Assembly (NCBI GenBank): GCA_030267965.1
Contig: BRYA01000112.1
Span: 25,944-89,943 of the forward strand
Direction of reading: 5' to 3'
DNA: 64,000 nucleotides
Source of the DNA: Triparma columacea
Lineage: Eukaryota > Sar > Bolidophyceae > Parmales > Triparmaceae
Shown: positions 1-8,837 of the stretch, piece by piece
Layout of the letters: every line of letters starts with the position of its first letter
Position numbering within the stretch: position 1 is the stretch's first letter
Position numbers and translations under genes: made by a program
The notes under the pieces: model-generated
Told to the model about the DNA's origin: nothing
Database searches by the model: none
The model's input: only the letters and a program-made list of their open reading frames with translations

Positions 1-1340
1 GTGGAGATGTGCGAGATGAGATTTGCGTGTGCGTGTGTGAATGTTAGAATGAGAAGCGAATGTATTACTTAAAATAGAATGCAGCAAATATAACACGCAA
101 ACCATGAAGACCTCATCTCCAAAGCATCTCTCAATACTCACGCGAACATTTGTTTCATGTAAGTGACACTCGAGACATTCCAACTCCCAATATCCTGGTT
201 GAAGACATAAACGTTACTGCGTTTGATTCAAGGCCGAGTGAAGATGTGCGAGATGAGATTTGCGTGTGCGTGTGTGAATGTTAGAATGAGAAGCGAGTAT
301 ATTACTTGAAATACAATGCCGCAAAATAGCACGCAAACCACAAAGACCTCATCTCCAAAGCATCTCTCAATACTCACTTGAACATTCCAAACATGGTAGT
401 GACACTCGAGACATCCCACCTTCCAATATCCTGGTTGAAGACATAAGCGCCACTGCGTTTAATTTGATGCCGAGTGGTGATGTGCAATATGAGATTTGCG
501 TGTGCGTGTGTGAATGTTAGAATGAGAAGCGAGTATATTGCTTAAAATAGGATGCAGCAAAGATATCACGCAAACCACAAAGACCTCATCTCCAAAGCAT
601 CTCTCAATACTCACACGAACATATTATCCATGTTAGTGACACTCGAGACATTCCAACTCCCAATATCCTGGTTGAAGTTTTCTGCGCGACTGCATTGAAT
701 TCAATGCCGAGTGGTGATGTGCGAGATTAGATTTGCGTGTGCGTGTGTGAATGTTAGAATGAGAAGCGAGTGTATTACTTAAAATGAAATGCAGCAAAGA
801 TAGCACGCAAACCACGAAGACCTCCACTCCAAAGCATCTCTCAATACTCACTAGAACATATCAGACATGTCAGTGACACTCGAGACATCCCAACTCCCAA
901 TATTCTGGTTGAAGGCAGAAGAAGAAGAAGAAGAAGCCTGACTGCGTTGAATTCAATGCCGAGTGGAAATGTGCGAGATTAGATTTGCGTGTGCGTGTGT
1001 GAATGTTAGAATGAGAAGCGAATGTATTACTTAAAATAGGATGCAGCAAAGGTAACACGCAAACCACGAAGACCTCATCTCAAAAGCATCTCTAAATACT
1101 CACAAGAACATATCAGACATGTCAGTGACACTCGAGACATTCCAACTCCCAATATCCTGGTTGAAGACACTAGCGCCACTGCGTTTATTTCAAGGCCGAG
1201 TGGAGATGTGCGAGATGAGATTGGCGTGTGCGTGTGTGAATGTTAGAATGAGAAGCGAGTGTATTACTCAAAATAGAATGCAGCAAAGATAGCACGCAAA
1301 CCACAAAGACCTCATCTCCAAAGCATATCTCAATACTCAC
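1..1340 (-). repeat. 237-bp tandem array, each unit = one 75-nt exon + one ~162-nt intron
   Basis: The motif atgtgcgaga recurs at 6, 244, 480, 717, 969 and 1206, a period of 236-238 bp with one 252-bp unit. Read on the minus strand, each unit holds one coding exon (142-216, 378-452, 615-689, 852-941, 1104-1178) between a GTGAGTA donor and an AACGCAG-type acceptor. The introns are 161-162 nt. The 252-bp unit is longer by exactly 15 nt (five Ser codons), so the frame is kept. Introns differ little between units. Exon differences cluster at the two exon edges around a constant core. The array starts beyond the left edge. Confidence 0.9.
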
Positions 1341-2168
1341 AAGAACATACGATACATGTTTTTGACACTGGAGACGTCCCATCCGCTGATGTCCTCGTTG
1401 AATGTAGACCAGCCAGAGAATGCACTTGACATGTCAGTGACATCCCTCGTGCACCTGCTCAGCGGGCGATTTAATTTGGGTCCGCAGGGGGCGGATTGCC
1501 GAGAGGAGAATATAAGGGTTAGTTGTTACTGGGGCTCGCGTGTTCATCCTCCCGTGATGCTTCATTTTCCCGTCCTACTTTGTCCGCCTGCCCACCACAT
1601 AGCCCCATCTGCATCCTCTCTACTTGCTCGTTCTTCAAACTACTTACCAGTCCGTGATGTTGCCGTATGTCCTTGCCGCAAGGGTAGGATTAAAAAACCA
1701 GGCATCAAGTGCCGGTTTGAAGGTTTGATCGTCGAGGCAGGGAAACACAGGAGTAGGCACGGGAGTGGGCGCACGCCTAGGGGGAGTAGTCGCGGGAGTG
1801 GGCGCAGGCGTCGGGCTGTTGCCCTTGTTGCCCTTGTTGCCCTTGTTGCCCTTGTTGCCCTTGTTGCCCTTGTTGCCCTTGTTGCCCTTGTTGCCCTTGT
1901 TGCCCTTGTTGCCCTTGTTGCCCTTGTTGCCCTTGTTGCCCTTGTTGCCCTTGTTGCCCTTTTTGCTCTTCTTGCCGTTAGCAAAGATAATGTTGACATT
2001 GTCGCTGATGTCATTACCGCCAAAGGCAAAGTCCTGTAGGCCTCTTGAAGGGGACCTTAGCGATTTGTCAGTCCCGTGGGTAGTGATGACGAGGAGTACG
2101 AAAACTAGCAGCAAAGTAGCGAACAAAGTGACTAGTGACTTCATCTTTGTCAAAATGAATATGATCAA
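142..2168 (-). CDS. Secreted BspA/DUF285-repeat protein with collagen-like KGN tract (partial, 3' end off window)
   Basis: Model: exons 2168-1648, 1454-1341, 1178-1104, 941-852, 689-615, 452-378 and 216-142, continuing past base 1. Introns are all phase 2 with GT-AG ends. Exon 1 gives a hydrophobic signal peptide (a second Met, MKSLVTLFATLLL, is an alternative start). After it come about 16 KGN triplets, a Pro/Thr linker, and a BspA-family lead-in ending LAARTYGNITDW. Exon 2 continues that lead-in with VTDMSSAFSG and the first repeat. Each later exon encodes one 25-aa repeat of the form FNQDIGSWNVSSVTDMSDMF, the DUF285 surface-protein repeat. Gly at every third residue in the KGN tract is compatible with a collagen-like helix. 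The product is probably an extracellular or cell-surface adhesion-type protein; ligand unknown. Splicing across the repeats gives an uninterrupted frame, which supports the model strongly. Confidence 0.85.
1818..1962 (-). repeat. 9-bp coding minisatellite (about 16 copies, Lys-Gly-Asn)
   Basis: Near-perfect repetition of gttgccctt on the plus strand, read as KGN on the minus strand inside exon 1 of the BspA/DUF285 gene. The unit is a multiple of three, so copy-number change would keep the frame. The plus-strand frames across it also stay open (VAL and LLP repeats), but these are shadows. Confidence 0.9.
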
Positions 2169-2572
2169 TGTTCAACGGCCGAGGGCGAAGGAAAAGGGCA
2201 ATTTTGTGTGAGATATCGCACGCTATGAGGGCAGGATAAGTATTTTATATTGTTTTGAAGGTTGTGTGTGCCTTATATACGTATATTTACACACTTCTAA
2301 GGGCTCAATCGACCAGAATTCTGAGTAGAAATCACAGATGTCGAGAACGAGGCGGAAATCACAAAAAATCTCCATATTTGGGGGCGCATGCAAGAAAAAA
2401 ATCAATAAATGGTATAATGAAAGCAAGATTTGTACTTTGAAGGAGAGTGTAGGAGGAAGGGCGCCCGATTTGGTATAAATCCTGACCTTTTAATTTGCTT
2501 ACAGAATTTCCTTCAGAAGGGAATCGAAACAAGGTAATGGTTGAGTTTTAGAGCCTCCAAAAAAGAAAACGT
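2169..2572. other. Intergenic, 5' of the BspA/DUF285 gene
   Basis: 404 bp between the start of the minus-strand BspA/DUF285 gene and the 3' end of the methyltransferase gene. It should hold the promoter and 5' UTR of the former. I see no RNA gene or conserved coding stretch. Confidence 0.5.
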
Positions 2573-3652
2573 TTACAGGTAAACACCATAGCTTATCGAG
2601 CTCCGGCTGCTGTCTACATCCTTGTAGAATACGTCCTCGTACACCGCTCCCGCCTCCGCTACAATTCCCTCCTCCTGCATGTCCCTCCAAACGTCCCCCA
2701 CCCCCCCCTGGTTCGTGTCGTCTACGATAAGGAGGTGACCTCCGGGGTCGACGGCGGCCCCGAAGCTGGCGATGTCGCTCCTGGCGACGGCCGGGGTGTG
2801 TCCGCCGTCCACGAATACGACGTGGCAGGGATCCTCCAAACCTGCAGAAACGAGAGAAGCAAAATGAGGGACAGTCTCCAAACTGTCACCGAAGGTTATC
2901 CCGAACCTACCCGACCCAAACCTCTCCTCCAAATGCCTGCTCGCTGGTAAGCTATACTCGTGCTCCCCTATATCGAATGCCCTAACCCTAATCCCTCCGT
3001 CCTCCATCAGCCATATAAGTGAGCTGTGTCCCATATTGTATCCGACCTCGCAGACCTCGATCGTCCCCCCGTGTCCCCCCCCCCTCTTGGCCCTAACGAA
3101 CTCCCCCAGCAGGTTCCTCAGGTACTGGTACTTGAACCCGTAGAAGAGCGTCCCCCCCTCTATTACGCAGGTCTCCCTTGCCTCGGTAGCATTTTGTCGT
3201 TCAAAGTGTCATTCCTGTAAAGGTAGGCTTGGCTGCAGTCCTTACCGTACGGTGTGTTTATCTTGTTTATACTATGCGCCATCGCTTGCTAAGATGAAGG
3301 GAAGGGGAGAGGGGTTAGAGTTTGTGTGGGTCAAAAAGCCTTCTCACGTTTTCCTCGTTCTCACCTGAAATAAGTATTCAGCTGCGTCTTCACCTTCCCC
3401 CATAATTTGCCTTCGTTCCACAAGTTCCTTGAGGCTTTCGATCGTCGCTTGTCTGTCGTAGCTGTCGTAGCATATTTTAACGATCTCCCCCGAGACTATT
3501 ATTAGCATGTCATGGTGGTGTGGCCGGAGGGAGAGATAGTGGGGGGAGGGGAAGGTGTTGGAACAGGGGAGGGGGGGGGGGGAGGAGGATGTGGGGGGGA
3601 GGAAGAGAAGGAGGAGGGGAAGGAGGAGGGGGGAGAAGAGGGGAATCAACAT
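2573..3652 (-). CDS. Class I SAM-dependent methyltransferase-like protein (one frame break)
   Basis: Exon 1 (3652-3365) gives a hydrophobic N-terminus rich in Leu/Pro (signal or anchor). A 76-nt GT-AG intron (3364-3289) follows, then QAMAHSINKINTPYGKDCSQAYLYRND. The rest reads in a different frame: CVIEGGTLFYGFKYQYLRNL, then VCEVGYNMGHSSLIWL (SAM-binding loop), VVFVDGGHT, and LLIVDDT near the C-terminus. This order matches the Methyltransf_24-type Rossmann fold; the substrate is unknown. The two frames overlap between about 3166 and 3208 and I find no splice sites joining them, so there is an assembly indel, a real frameshift or an unrecognised intron. A run of ten C sits in coding sequence at about 3075-3084. 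The upstream exons are plausible from phase and splice motifs. Confidence 0.65.
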
Positions 3653-3961
3653 GGCAGAAATGGAGGAGGGGTCGAGGGGGGGGGAGGGGGGGAGGGTTGG
3701 GGAAAGGCTGGGGAGGAGGATTTAGAGCTAGATGAAGTATCGTACTGAACCGAGGTGCGTGGGTTCAAGGTACCGAAATATAGGTGGCGGGAGAATTAGA
3801 GGCTTGATGGGTTTCCCAACATTTATTTGCTTCCTTCCGGAATCCACATTTCCACAAAATAACAACAATGTTTTGCTTATTTTTGGTTGAATTCGTCCAT
3901 TAGTTTTAGGTGTTGTTGTTCCCTTCGTGGTTTTAAAAATGCATGTTCCTTCACTCCCCCC
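3653..3961. other. Intergenic, very G-rich on the plus strand
   Basis: 309 bp between the methyltransferase start and the 3' end of the coiled-coil gene. The G-rich part lies mostly at 3653-3720. Open plus-strand frames here encode only Gly/Glu low complexity, and I see no gene. Confidence 0.5.
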
Positions 3962-5569
3962 TCACTGTCCCCCGGGGCTCAAGCTGCTTCTCCTACCTCC
4001 TCCTTGCAATGCATCCCTAAGTTGGTCTCTTTCCCCTCTCATCCCATCCCTTTCCGCCTGCATCGTAACCAGCTGTGCCCTGCATACCTTAACCTCCCTT
4101 ACCAAAAGTTTCTTCGCCTGCTTAAACGATGCCTCCTGTGTGGCTAGGTTTTGACGTTCGAATTGGAGCATGTCCTCTAGTACCTTGAGTTGTTTAGTCT
4201 TCTCCTCTTTAACTCTCTTAAGCTCCAACTCAGCTTTCCCTCTCTTCCCTTCCCCCACCTCAATAACTTTCTCCATCTCCCTAACCTTCCCATCGAGAAA
4301 ACCAATAACCTCTTGATCAGTCATTCTTTGTTTATCAACCCTTCTACTATCCTCCTCCATCCTTTTCAAATTCCCCGTAACATCACCAAGTTTCTTAGTT
4401 AAGAACTCCTTTACGTTATCAGCGCCCTCTAACCTAACCCCTAAATCCTCCTTCTCGGCTCTAGTTTTAGCGAGTTCAACTTCAGCTGATCGGAGTTTAG
4501 ATGTGAGTCCAATAATACTCTTAAGCTCAGCCGCTGTAAGTTTGTCGGCGATGCTAGCTGCGAAGAGTGCCGAGGATTGGTTACCACTCGGGGATTGAGA
4601 GGGGTTCGTAGTAGCTTGGTTTTGCAAATCGTTACCGTGACCTTGAGTGTTCGAGTTCGTGTTAACCTCCTTATTAGAAACCTGCGTTACCTTCTGTTCC
4701 CCCCCCGTCTGTTGTTGTGTTGTTGTTGGTACCTGGTTTCTACCAAGTAGTGAAAGCCCCGCGTTTACAAGCGTGTTCGCCGCCGCGCTCGCTACTGATT
4801 TTCTTTGTGGTGATGGTGTAGGGTTCGCTGATTTCGATTCTGACGATCCGTTACTCATACCCTTTCCTTCAACCTGGTCCTGTGAAACTACTCTAGGGGT
4901 TGGAGTGTCCGTGTTAACTGCGGAACCTATACCGAAGAGATCGTCAACCCTCTTGAAGAAGGACTTGTCAACCTGGGCGGCTGAGAGGACGGAGTTGGGG
5001 TCGAGGAAACCGAAGACCGTGAAGAGGCAGGCGTCATCGAGGAGGGAGAGCCCGTGGGGGGGGGGGGGGGGGAGGGAGGGAGTTTGGGGTGGGGGGAAGG
5101 GGCCGGCTTCGGCATAACCTTGGGGAAGGGAGGAGGGGGGGGGAGGGAGGTTGGTGTCTACGTTGGCGTTCCTGCTGTTGGATGCCCTCCTCTCAAGCGT
5201 CCTGACCCTCTTCTCGCTGTCCTCCAGCTGCCTGGCTAGGTTGCTGACTGCCTTCGTGTTGGCCTCGTGGGCAAGAAGCTCACCCTCCATCCGGGAGAAC
5301 TTCAGGGACGCCCTAACCAGGTCCCTCAAGAAGCCGATGCCACCCTGGAGCCTGAGGGATCTCCTCTCCCTCTCCAGTGCTATGTACTCGTCGCATGCCC
5401 TCTTCAGCCTGGCGTTCTCCCTCTGCAGGGCCTGGACTGTGAGGGTATTGTGTGTGTTGGTGTTTAGGGCGTGGGTGGTCTCAACGTCGCAGAGGATGTC
5501 GTTTAGGACGTCTTTAACCTCATTGTTGTTGTTTGTGTCTTGTAGTAGTTCTTGTATGCGTGAGTACAT
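3962..5569 (-). CDS. Coiled-coil protein with central F-box-like motif
   Basis: A single 535-aa frame. Residues about 45-130 are a charged heptad-rich coiled coil (QALQRENARLKRACDEY, LEDSEKRVRTLERR). A Pro-rich linker covers about 140-172. An F-box-like segment lies at about 176-211 (LDDACLFTVFGFLDPNSVLSAAQVDKSFF), followed by a Ser/Thr/Gln/Asn-rich region. A second long coiled coil runs from about residue 340 to near the C-terminus. F-box proteins usually recruit substrates to SCF ubiquitin ligases; here that role is inferred from one motif. The Pro linker contains a 17-bp homopolymer (5056-5072), unusual inside a coding frame. The start was chosen as the first Met of the frame. It diverges from the LRR gene on the right. 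Confidence 0.75.
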   Translation of the reverse strand: MYSRIQELLQDTNNNNEVKDVLNDILCDVETTHALNTNTHNTLTVQALQRENARLKRACDEYIALERERRSLRLQGGIGFLRDLVRASLKFSRMEGELLAHEANTKAVSNLARQLEDSEKRVRTLERRASNSRNANVDTNLPPPPSSLPQGYAEAGPFPPPQTPSLPPPPPHGLSLLDDACLFTVFGFLDPNSVLSAAQVDKSFFKRVDDLFGIGSAVNTDTPTPRVVSQDQVEGKGMSNGSSESKSANPTPSPQRKSVASAAANTLVNAGLSLLGRNQVPTTTQQQTGGEQKVTQVSNKEVNTNSNTQGHGNDLQNQATTNPSQSPSGNQSSALFAASIADKLTAAELKSIIGLTSKLRSAEVELAKTRAEKEDLGVRLEGADNVKEFLTKKLGDVTGNLKRMEEDSRRVDKQRMTDQEVIGFLDGKVREMEKVIEVGEGKRGKAELELKRVKEEKTKQLKVLEDMLQFERQNLATQEASFKQAKKLLVREVKVCRAQLVTMQAERDGMRGERDQLRDALQGGGRRSSLSPGGQ

Positions 5570-6039
5570 TTTGTGGGGTTGGGGGTTCCTCCTCGAGGAG
5601 TTATGGGGTGCTAAAAATGTAGTGAGGATATTGGTGCGTGTTTTTGTGTGTAATGTTTGTTATATATTCAATTTGAGTGCGTGTATGTGAATTTGAATGT
5701 CGTAAATGATTGCTAATGAGGATTAAAACGAGGATTAAAATGGGAAATCTTCTTTTGCTTTCCACTTCTCATTTAGACTGTATTATAGACTGCATTTTAG
5801 GATTTAGCGACTTTTAACAACATTCAGACGCTTCACAAAACAATCATCGGCACTACTACCTACATCATATCCAAATAAATAGGCTTTAGCTCCAATTTGG
5901 TCACCAAAAACACTCCGCCCAAATCCCTACCTTCCAATCTCCTCCTCTCCATCTAAACATTCACGCCATACCCCAGCATACTCTAGCTCGAGCGCTGTCA
6001 GCACCACACACACACACTATTACTTTCATCCTTCCCACA
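5570..6039. other. Divergent promoter region (coiled-coil gene / first LRR gene)
   Basis: 470 bp between two divergent starts. The right-hand ~200 bp (from about 5835) is conserved upstream of all three LRR genes, including the stretch centatcccagcatactctagctcgagc-like at about 5970-6000, and so probably contains the LRR genes' shared promoter and 5' UTR. Confidence 0.5.
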
Positions 6040-7080
6040 ATGCCCAACTCAGTAGTGTACTCTGGCATAGAGAGCTTCTGGGATGATCGTGAACTCACAG
6101 AGGTGACTTTTGCAAAGGGAGTGACGACGATTGGCGATAGCGCCTTCAGGGGATGCTCCTCCCTCACGGCCATCACAATCCCGGAAGGAGTTACGTCGAT
6201 TGGCTATCACGCCTTCCACGGATGCTCCTCTCTCACGGCCATCACCATCCCGGACGGAGTGACAAAGATTGACAGAAGGGCCTTCGCTGGATGCTCCTCC
6301 CTCACGGCCATCACCATCCCAGATGGAGTAACGACGATTGGCAATTACGCCTTCTCTGGATGCTCCTCCCTTGCAGCCATCACAATCCCAGACGGAGTGA
6401 CGTCGATTGGCAATGAAGCCTTCAGGGAATGCTCCTCAATCGCAGCCATCACAATCCCGGATGGAGTGACGACGATTGGCTATTCCGCCTTCTTGGGATG
6501 CTCCTCCCTCACGGCCATCACCATCCCAGATGGAGTAACGACGATTGGCAATTACGCCTTCAGGGGATGCTCCTCCCTCGCAGCCATCACCATCCCGGAC
6601 GGAGTGACGACAATTGGCGAACACGCCTTCGAAGACTGCTCCTCCCTCGCAGCCATCACCATCCCAGATGGAGTAACGACGATTAGCGATTTTGCCTTCT
6701 ACGGATGCTCCTCCCTCGCAACCATCAAAATCCCGGACTCGGTGACCACGCTTAATTATGTGGCCTTCTCCGGCTGCACCGCTCTGACGAGATTCATTCT
6801 ATCTCCTGCCGTCTCCGTCGGTTTCGACTGCTTCTCAAACTGCACTGCCCTAATCTCCGCCGCTGCCTCACAAAACATGCCGACTGTCGAGGACCTCCTC
6901 AATTCTAGGTGGCACGCCATACTTGAACGCGTCACCGTTCTGACCTGCCTCAAGATACTCTTTACGGACCAAAGAAAGAGGAAGCGACAGGACGGAGGTG
7001 AAAAGCAAACACTTGGGGTTACTGCGACACGCAAGAGACTCCCGAAAGTTATGTGGAGAGTTATTCTGGAATTTCTGTAA
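6040..7080 (+). CDS. BspA-type leucine-rich repeat (LRR_5) protein, copy 1
   Basis: Intronless, 346 aa, about ten 23-residue repeats of the form GVTTIGNYAFSGCSSLAAITIPD, the LRR_5 pattern of BspA-like proteins. An N-terminal cap begins MPNSVVYSGIESF. The shared C-terminal tail (FSNCTALISAAASQNMP, RWHAILERVTVLTCLK, a basic stretch, then LPKVMWRVILEFL) has no repeats. There is no signal peptide, so a cytosolic or nuclear protein is likelier than a surface one; the basic KRKRQ stretch could be a nuclear signal. The binding partner is unknown. The start is fixed by conservation with copies 2 and 3. Confidence 0.88.
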   Translation: MPNSVVYSGIESFWDDRELTEVTFAKGVTTIGDSAFRGCSSLTAITIPEGVTSIGYHAFHGCSSLTAITIPDGVTKIDRRAFAGCSSLTAITIPDGVTTIGNYAFSGCSSLAAITIPDGVTSIGNEAFRECSSIAAITIPDGVTTIGYSAFLGCSSLTAITIPDGVTTIGNYAFRGCSSLAAITIPDGVTTIGEHAFEDCSSLAAITIPDGVTTISDFAFYGCSSLATIKIPDSVTTLNYVAFSGCTALTRFILSPAVSVGFDCFSNCTALISAAASQNMPTVEDLLNSRWHAILERVTVLTCLKILFTDQRKRKRQDGGEKQTLGVTATRKRLPKVMWRVILEFL

Positions 7081-7505
7081 GCTCTAAAATCAATGTTTAA
7101 CAATGTAGGCAAGAAAGTTTCATAGTCTTTAGCTCGTTTCAGAAGTGATGTGCTCATGCTGCTCCCTGAGCTATTTTAGAGTAGCTCTCACAAGTAGAGG
7201 AAAAATAAATGAGGAAAATGAGGAAAACCTTGGGGGGGGAGATTTGGGCAGAATTTGACAAGAAAACTGTATCATACACTTGAGCTACGTTTCACAACCA
7301 ACCTAACTCTTCGTAATACCAACAACAATACTACTACCTACATCATATCCCAACACATTGTAGTTTTAGCTTAAATTTGGTCTCCAAAACTACATCGCCA
7401 AATACCTACCTTCCAATCCCCTCCTCTCCATCTAATCATTCACGCCGTACCCCAGCATACTCTAGCTCGAGCGCTGTCAGCACTATTACTTTCATCCTTC
7501 CCACA

Positions 7506-8408
7506 ATGCCCAACTCAGCAGTGTACTCTGGCATAGAGACATTCATTGATGATCATGAACTCACAGAGGTGACTTTTGCAAAAGGAGTGACGTCGATTGG
7601 CGATAGCGCCTTCAGCGGATGCTCCTCCCTCGCAGCCATCATAATCCCGGACTCTGTGACGTCGATTGGCAATTACGCCTTCAGGGGATGCTCCTCCCTC
7701 GCAGCCATCACCATCCCCGACGGAGTGACAACGATTAGCGAACGCGCCTTCTACAGATGCTCCTCCCTCGCAGCCATCACAATCCCAGATGGAGTAACGA
7801 CGATTGGCGGTTACACCTTCTTGGGATGCTCCTCCCTCACAGCTATCACAATACCGGACGGAGTGACGATAATTGGCGGGTGCGCCTTCTACGGATGCTC
7901 CTCCCTCACAGCCATCACAATCCCGGACTCAGTGACGATAATTGGCAGAAGCGCCTTCAACAGATGCTCCTCCCTCACGGCCATCACAATCCCTGACGGA
8001 GTGACGACAATTGACGAAAATGCCTTCTACGAATGCTCCTCCCTCACGGCCATCATTATCCCGGACGGAGTGACAACGATTGGCGAACGCACCTTCTACG
8101 GATGCACCGCCCTGACTCGACTCAGTTTATCTCCTGCCGTCTCCGTCGGTATCTACTGCTTCTCAAACTGCACTGCCCTAATCTCTGCCGCTGCCTCACA
8201 AAACATGCCGACTGTCGAGGACCTCCTCAATTCTAGGTGGCACGCCATACTTGAACGCGTCACCGTTCTGACCTGCCTCAAGACACTCTTTACGGACGAA
8301 AAAAAGAGGAAACGACAGGACGGAGGTGAAGCGCAAACACTTGGGGTTACTGCGACACGCAAGAGACTCCCGAAGGTTATGTGGAGAGTTATTCTGGAAT
8401 TTCTGTAA
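7506..8408 (+). CDS. BspA-type leucine-rich repeat (LRR_5) protein, copy 2
   Basis: Intronless paralogue of the neighbours, with about eight 23-residue repeats, the same MPNSAVYSGIE start and the same C-terminal tail ending LPKVMWRVILEFL. The frame is open upstream to 7377, but the start at 7506 aligns with the paralogues and the preceding bases match their 5' UTRs. Repeats differ mainly at the residues after TIG and at the residue before CSSL, the exposed positions; the Ile/Leu core is constant. 3' flanks also match copy 1 for over 150 bp. Confidence 0.87.
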   Translation: MPNSAVYSGIETFIDDHELTEVTFAKGVTSIGDSAFSGCSSLAAIIIPDSVTSIGNYAFRGCSSLAAITIPDGVTTISERAFYRCSSLAAITIPDGVTTIGGYTFLGCSSLTAITIPDGVTIIGGCAFYGCSSLTAITIPDSVTIIGRSAFNRCSSLTAITIPDGVTTIDENAFYECSSLTAIIIPDGVTTIGERTFYGCTALTRLSLSPAVSVGIYCFSNCTALISAAASQNMPTVEDLLNSRWHAILERVTVLTCLKTLFTDEKKRKRQDGGEAQTLGVTATRKRLPKVMWRVILEFL

Positions 8409-8837
8409 ATCTAAAATCAATGTTGAACAATGTAGGCAAGAAAGTTTCATAGTCTTTAGCTCGTTTCAGAAGTGATGTGCTCATGCTGCTCCCTGAGCTA
8501 TTTTAGAGTAGCTCTCACAAGCAGAGGAAAAATAAATGAGGAAAATTAAATGGAAAATGAGGAAAACCTGGGGAAGAGATTTGGGCAGAATTTGACAAGA
8601 AAACTGTATTATACACTTGAGCTACGTTTCACAACCAACCTAACTCCTCGTAATACCAACAACAATACTACTACCTACACCATAATCAAAAACATTGCAG
8701 GATTTAGCTAAATTTGGTCCCCAAAAAACTACATCGTCCACACACACCTAACTTTCAATCTCCTCCTCCCCATCTAAGCATTTACGCTATATCTTAGCTC
8801 AAGCGCTATCAGTACTACCACATTTATCCTCCCCGAG

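Noticed and set aside
1..1340. CRISPR-like or satellite array
   Set aside because: The period is 237 bp with no short direct repeats and unique spacers, and the variable parts are coding exons with splice sites, so it is a gene array.
1356..2211. Plus-strand frames across the 9-bp repeat (VAL and LLP repeats)
   Set aside because: Shadows of the KGN repeat: all frames of a 9-bp repeat stay open. Only the minus frame has a signal peptide and splices into known repeats.
3500..3750. Plus-strand Gly/Glu-rich frames
   Set aside because: G-rich composition alone keeps them open; no start context, domain or splice logic.
3745..3790. Possible tRNA T-arm (gtgggttcaaggtac)
   Set aside because: No stem complementarity or cloverleaf could be built around it.
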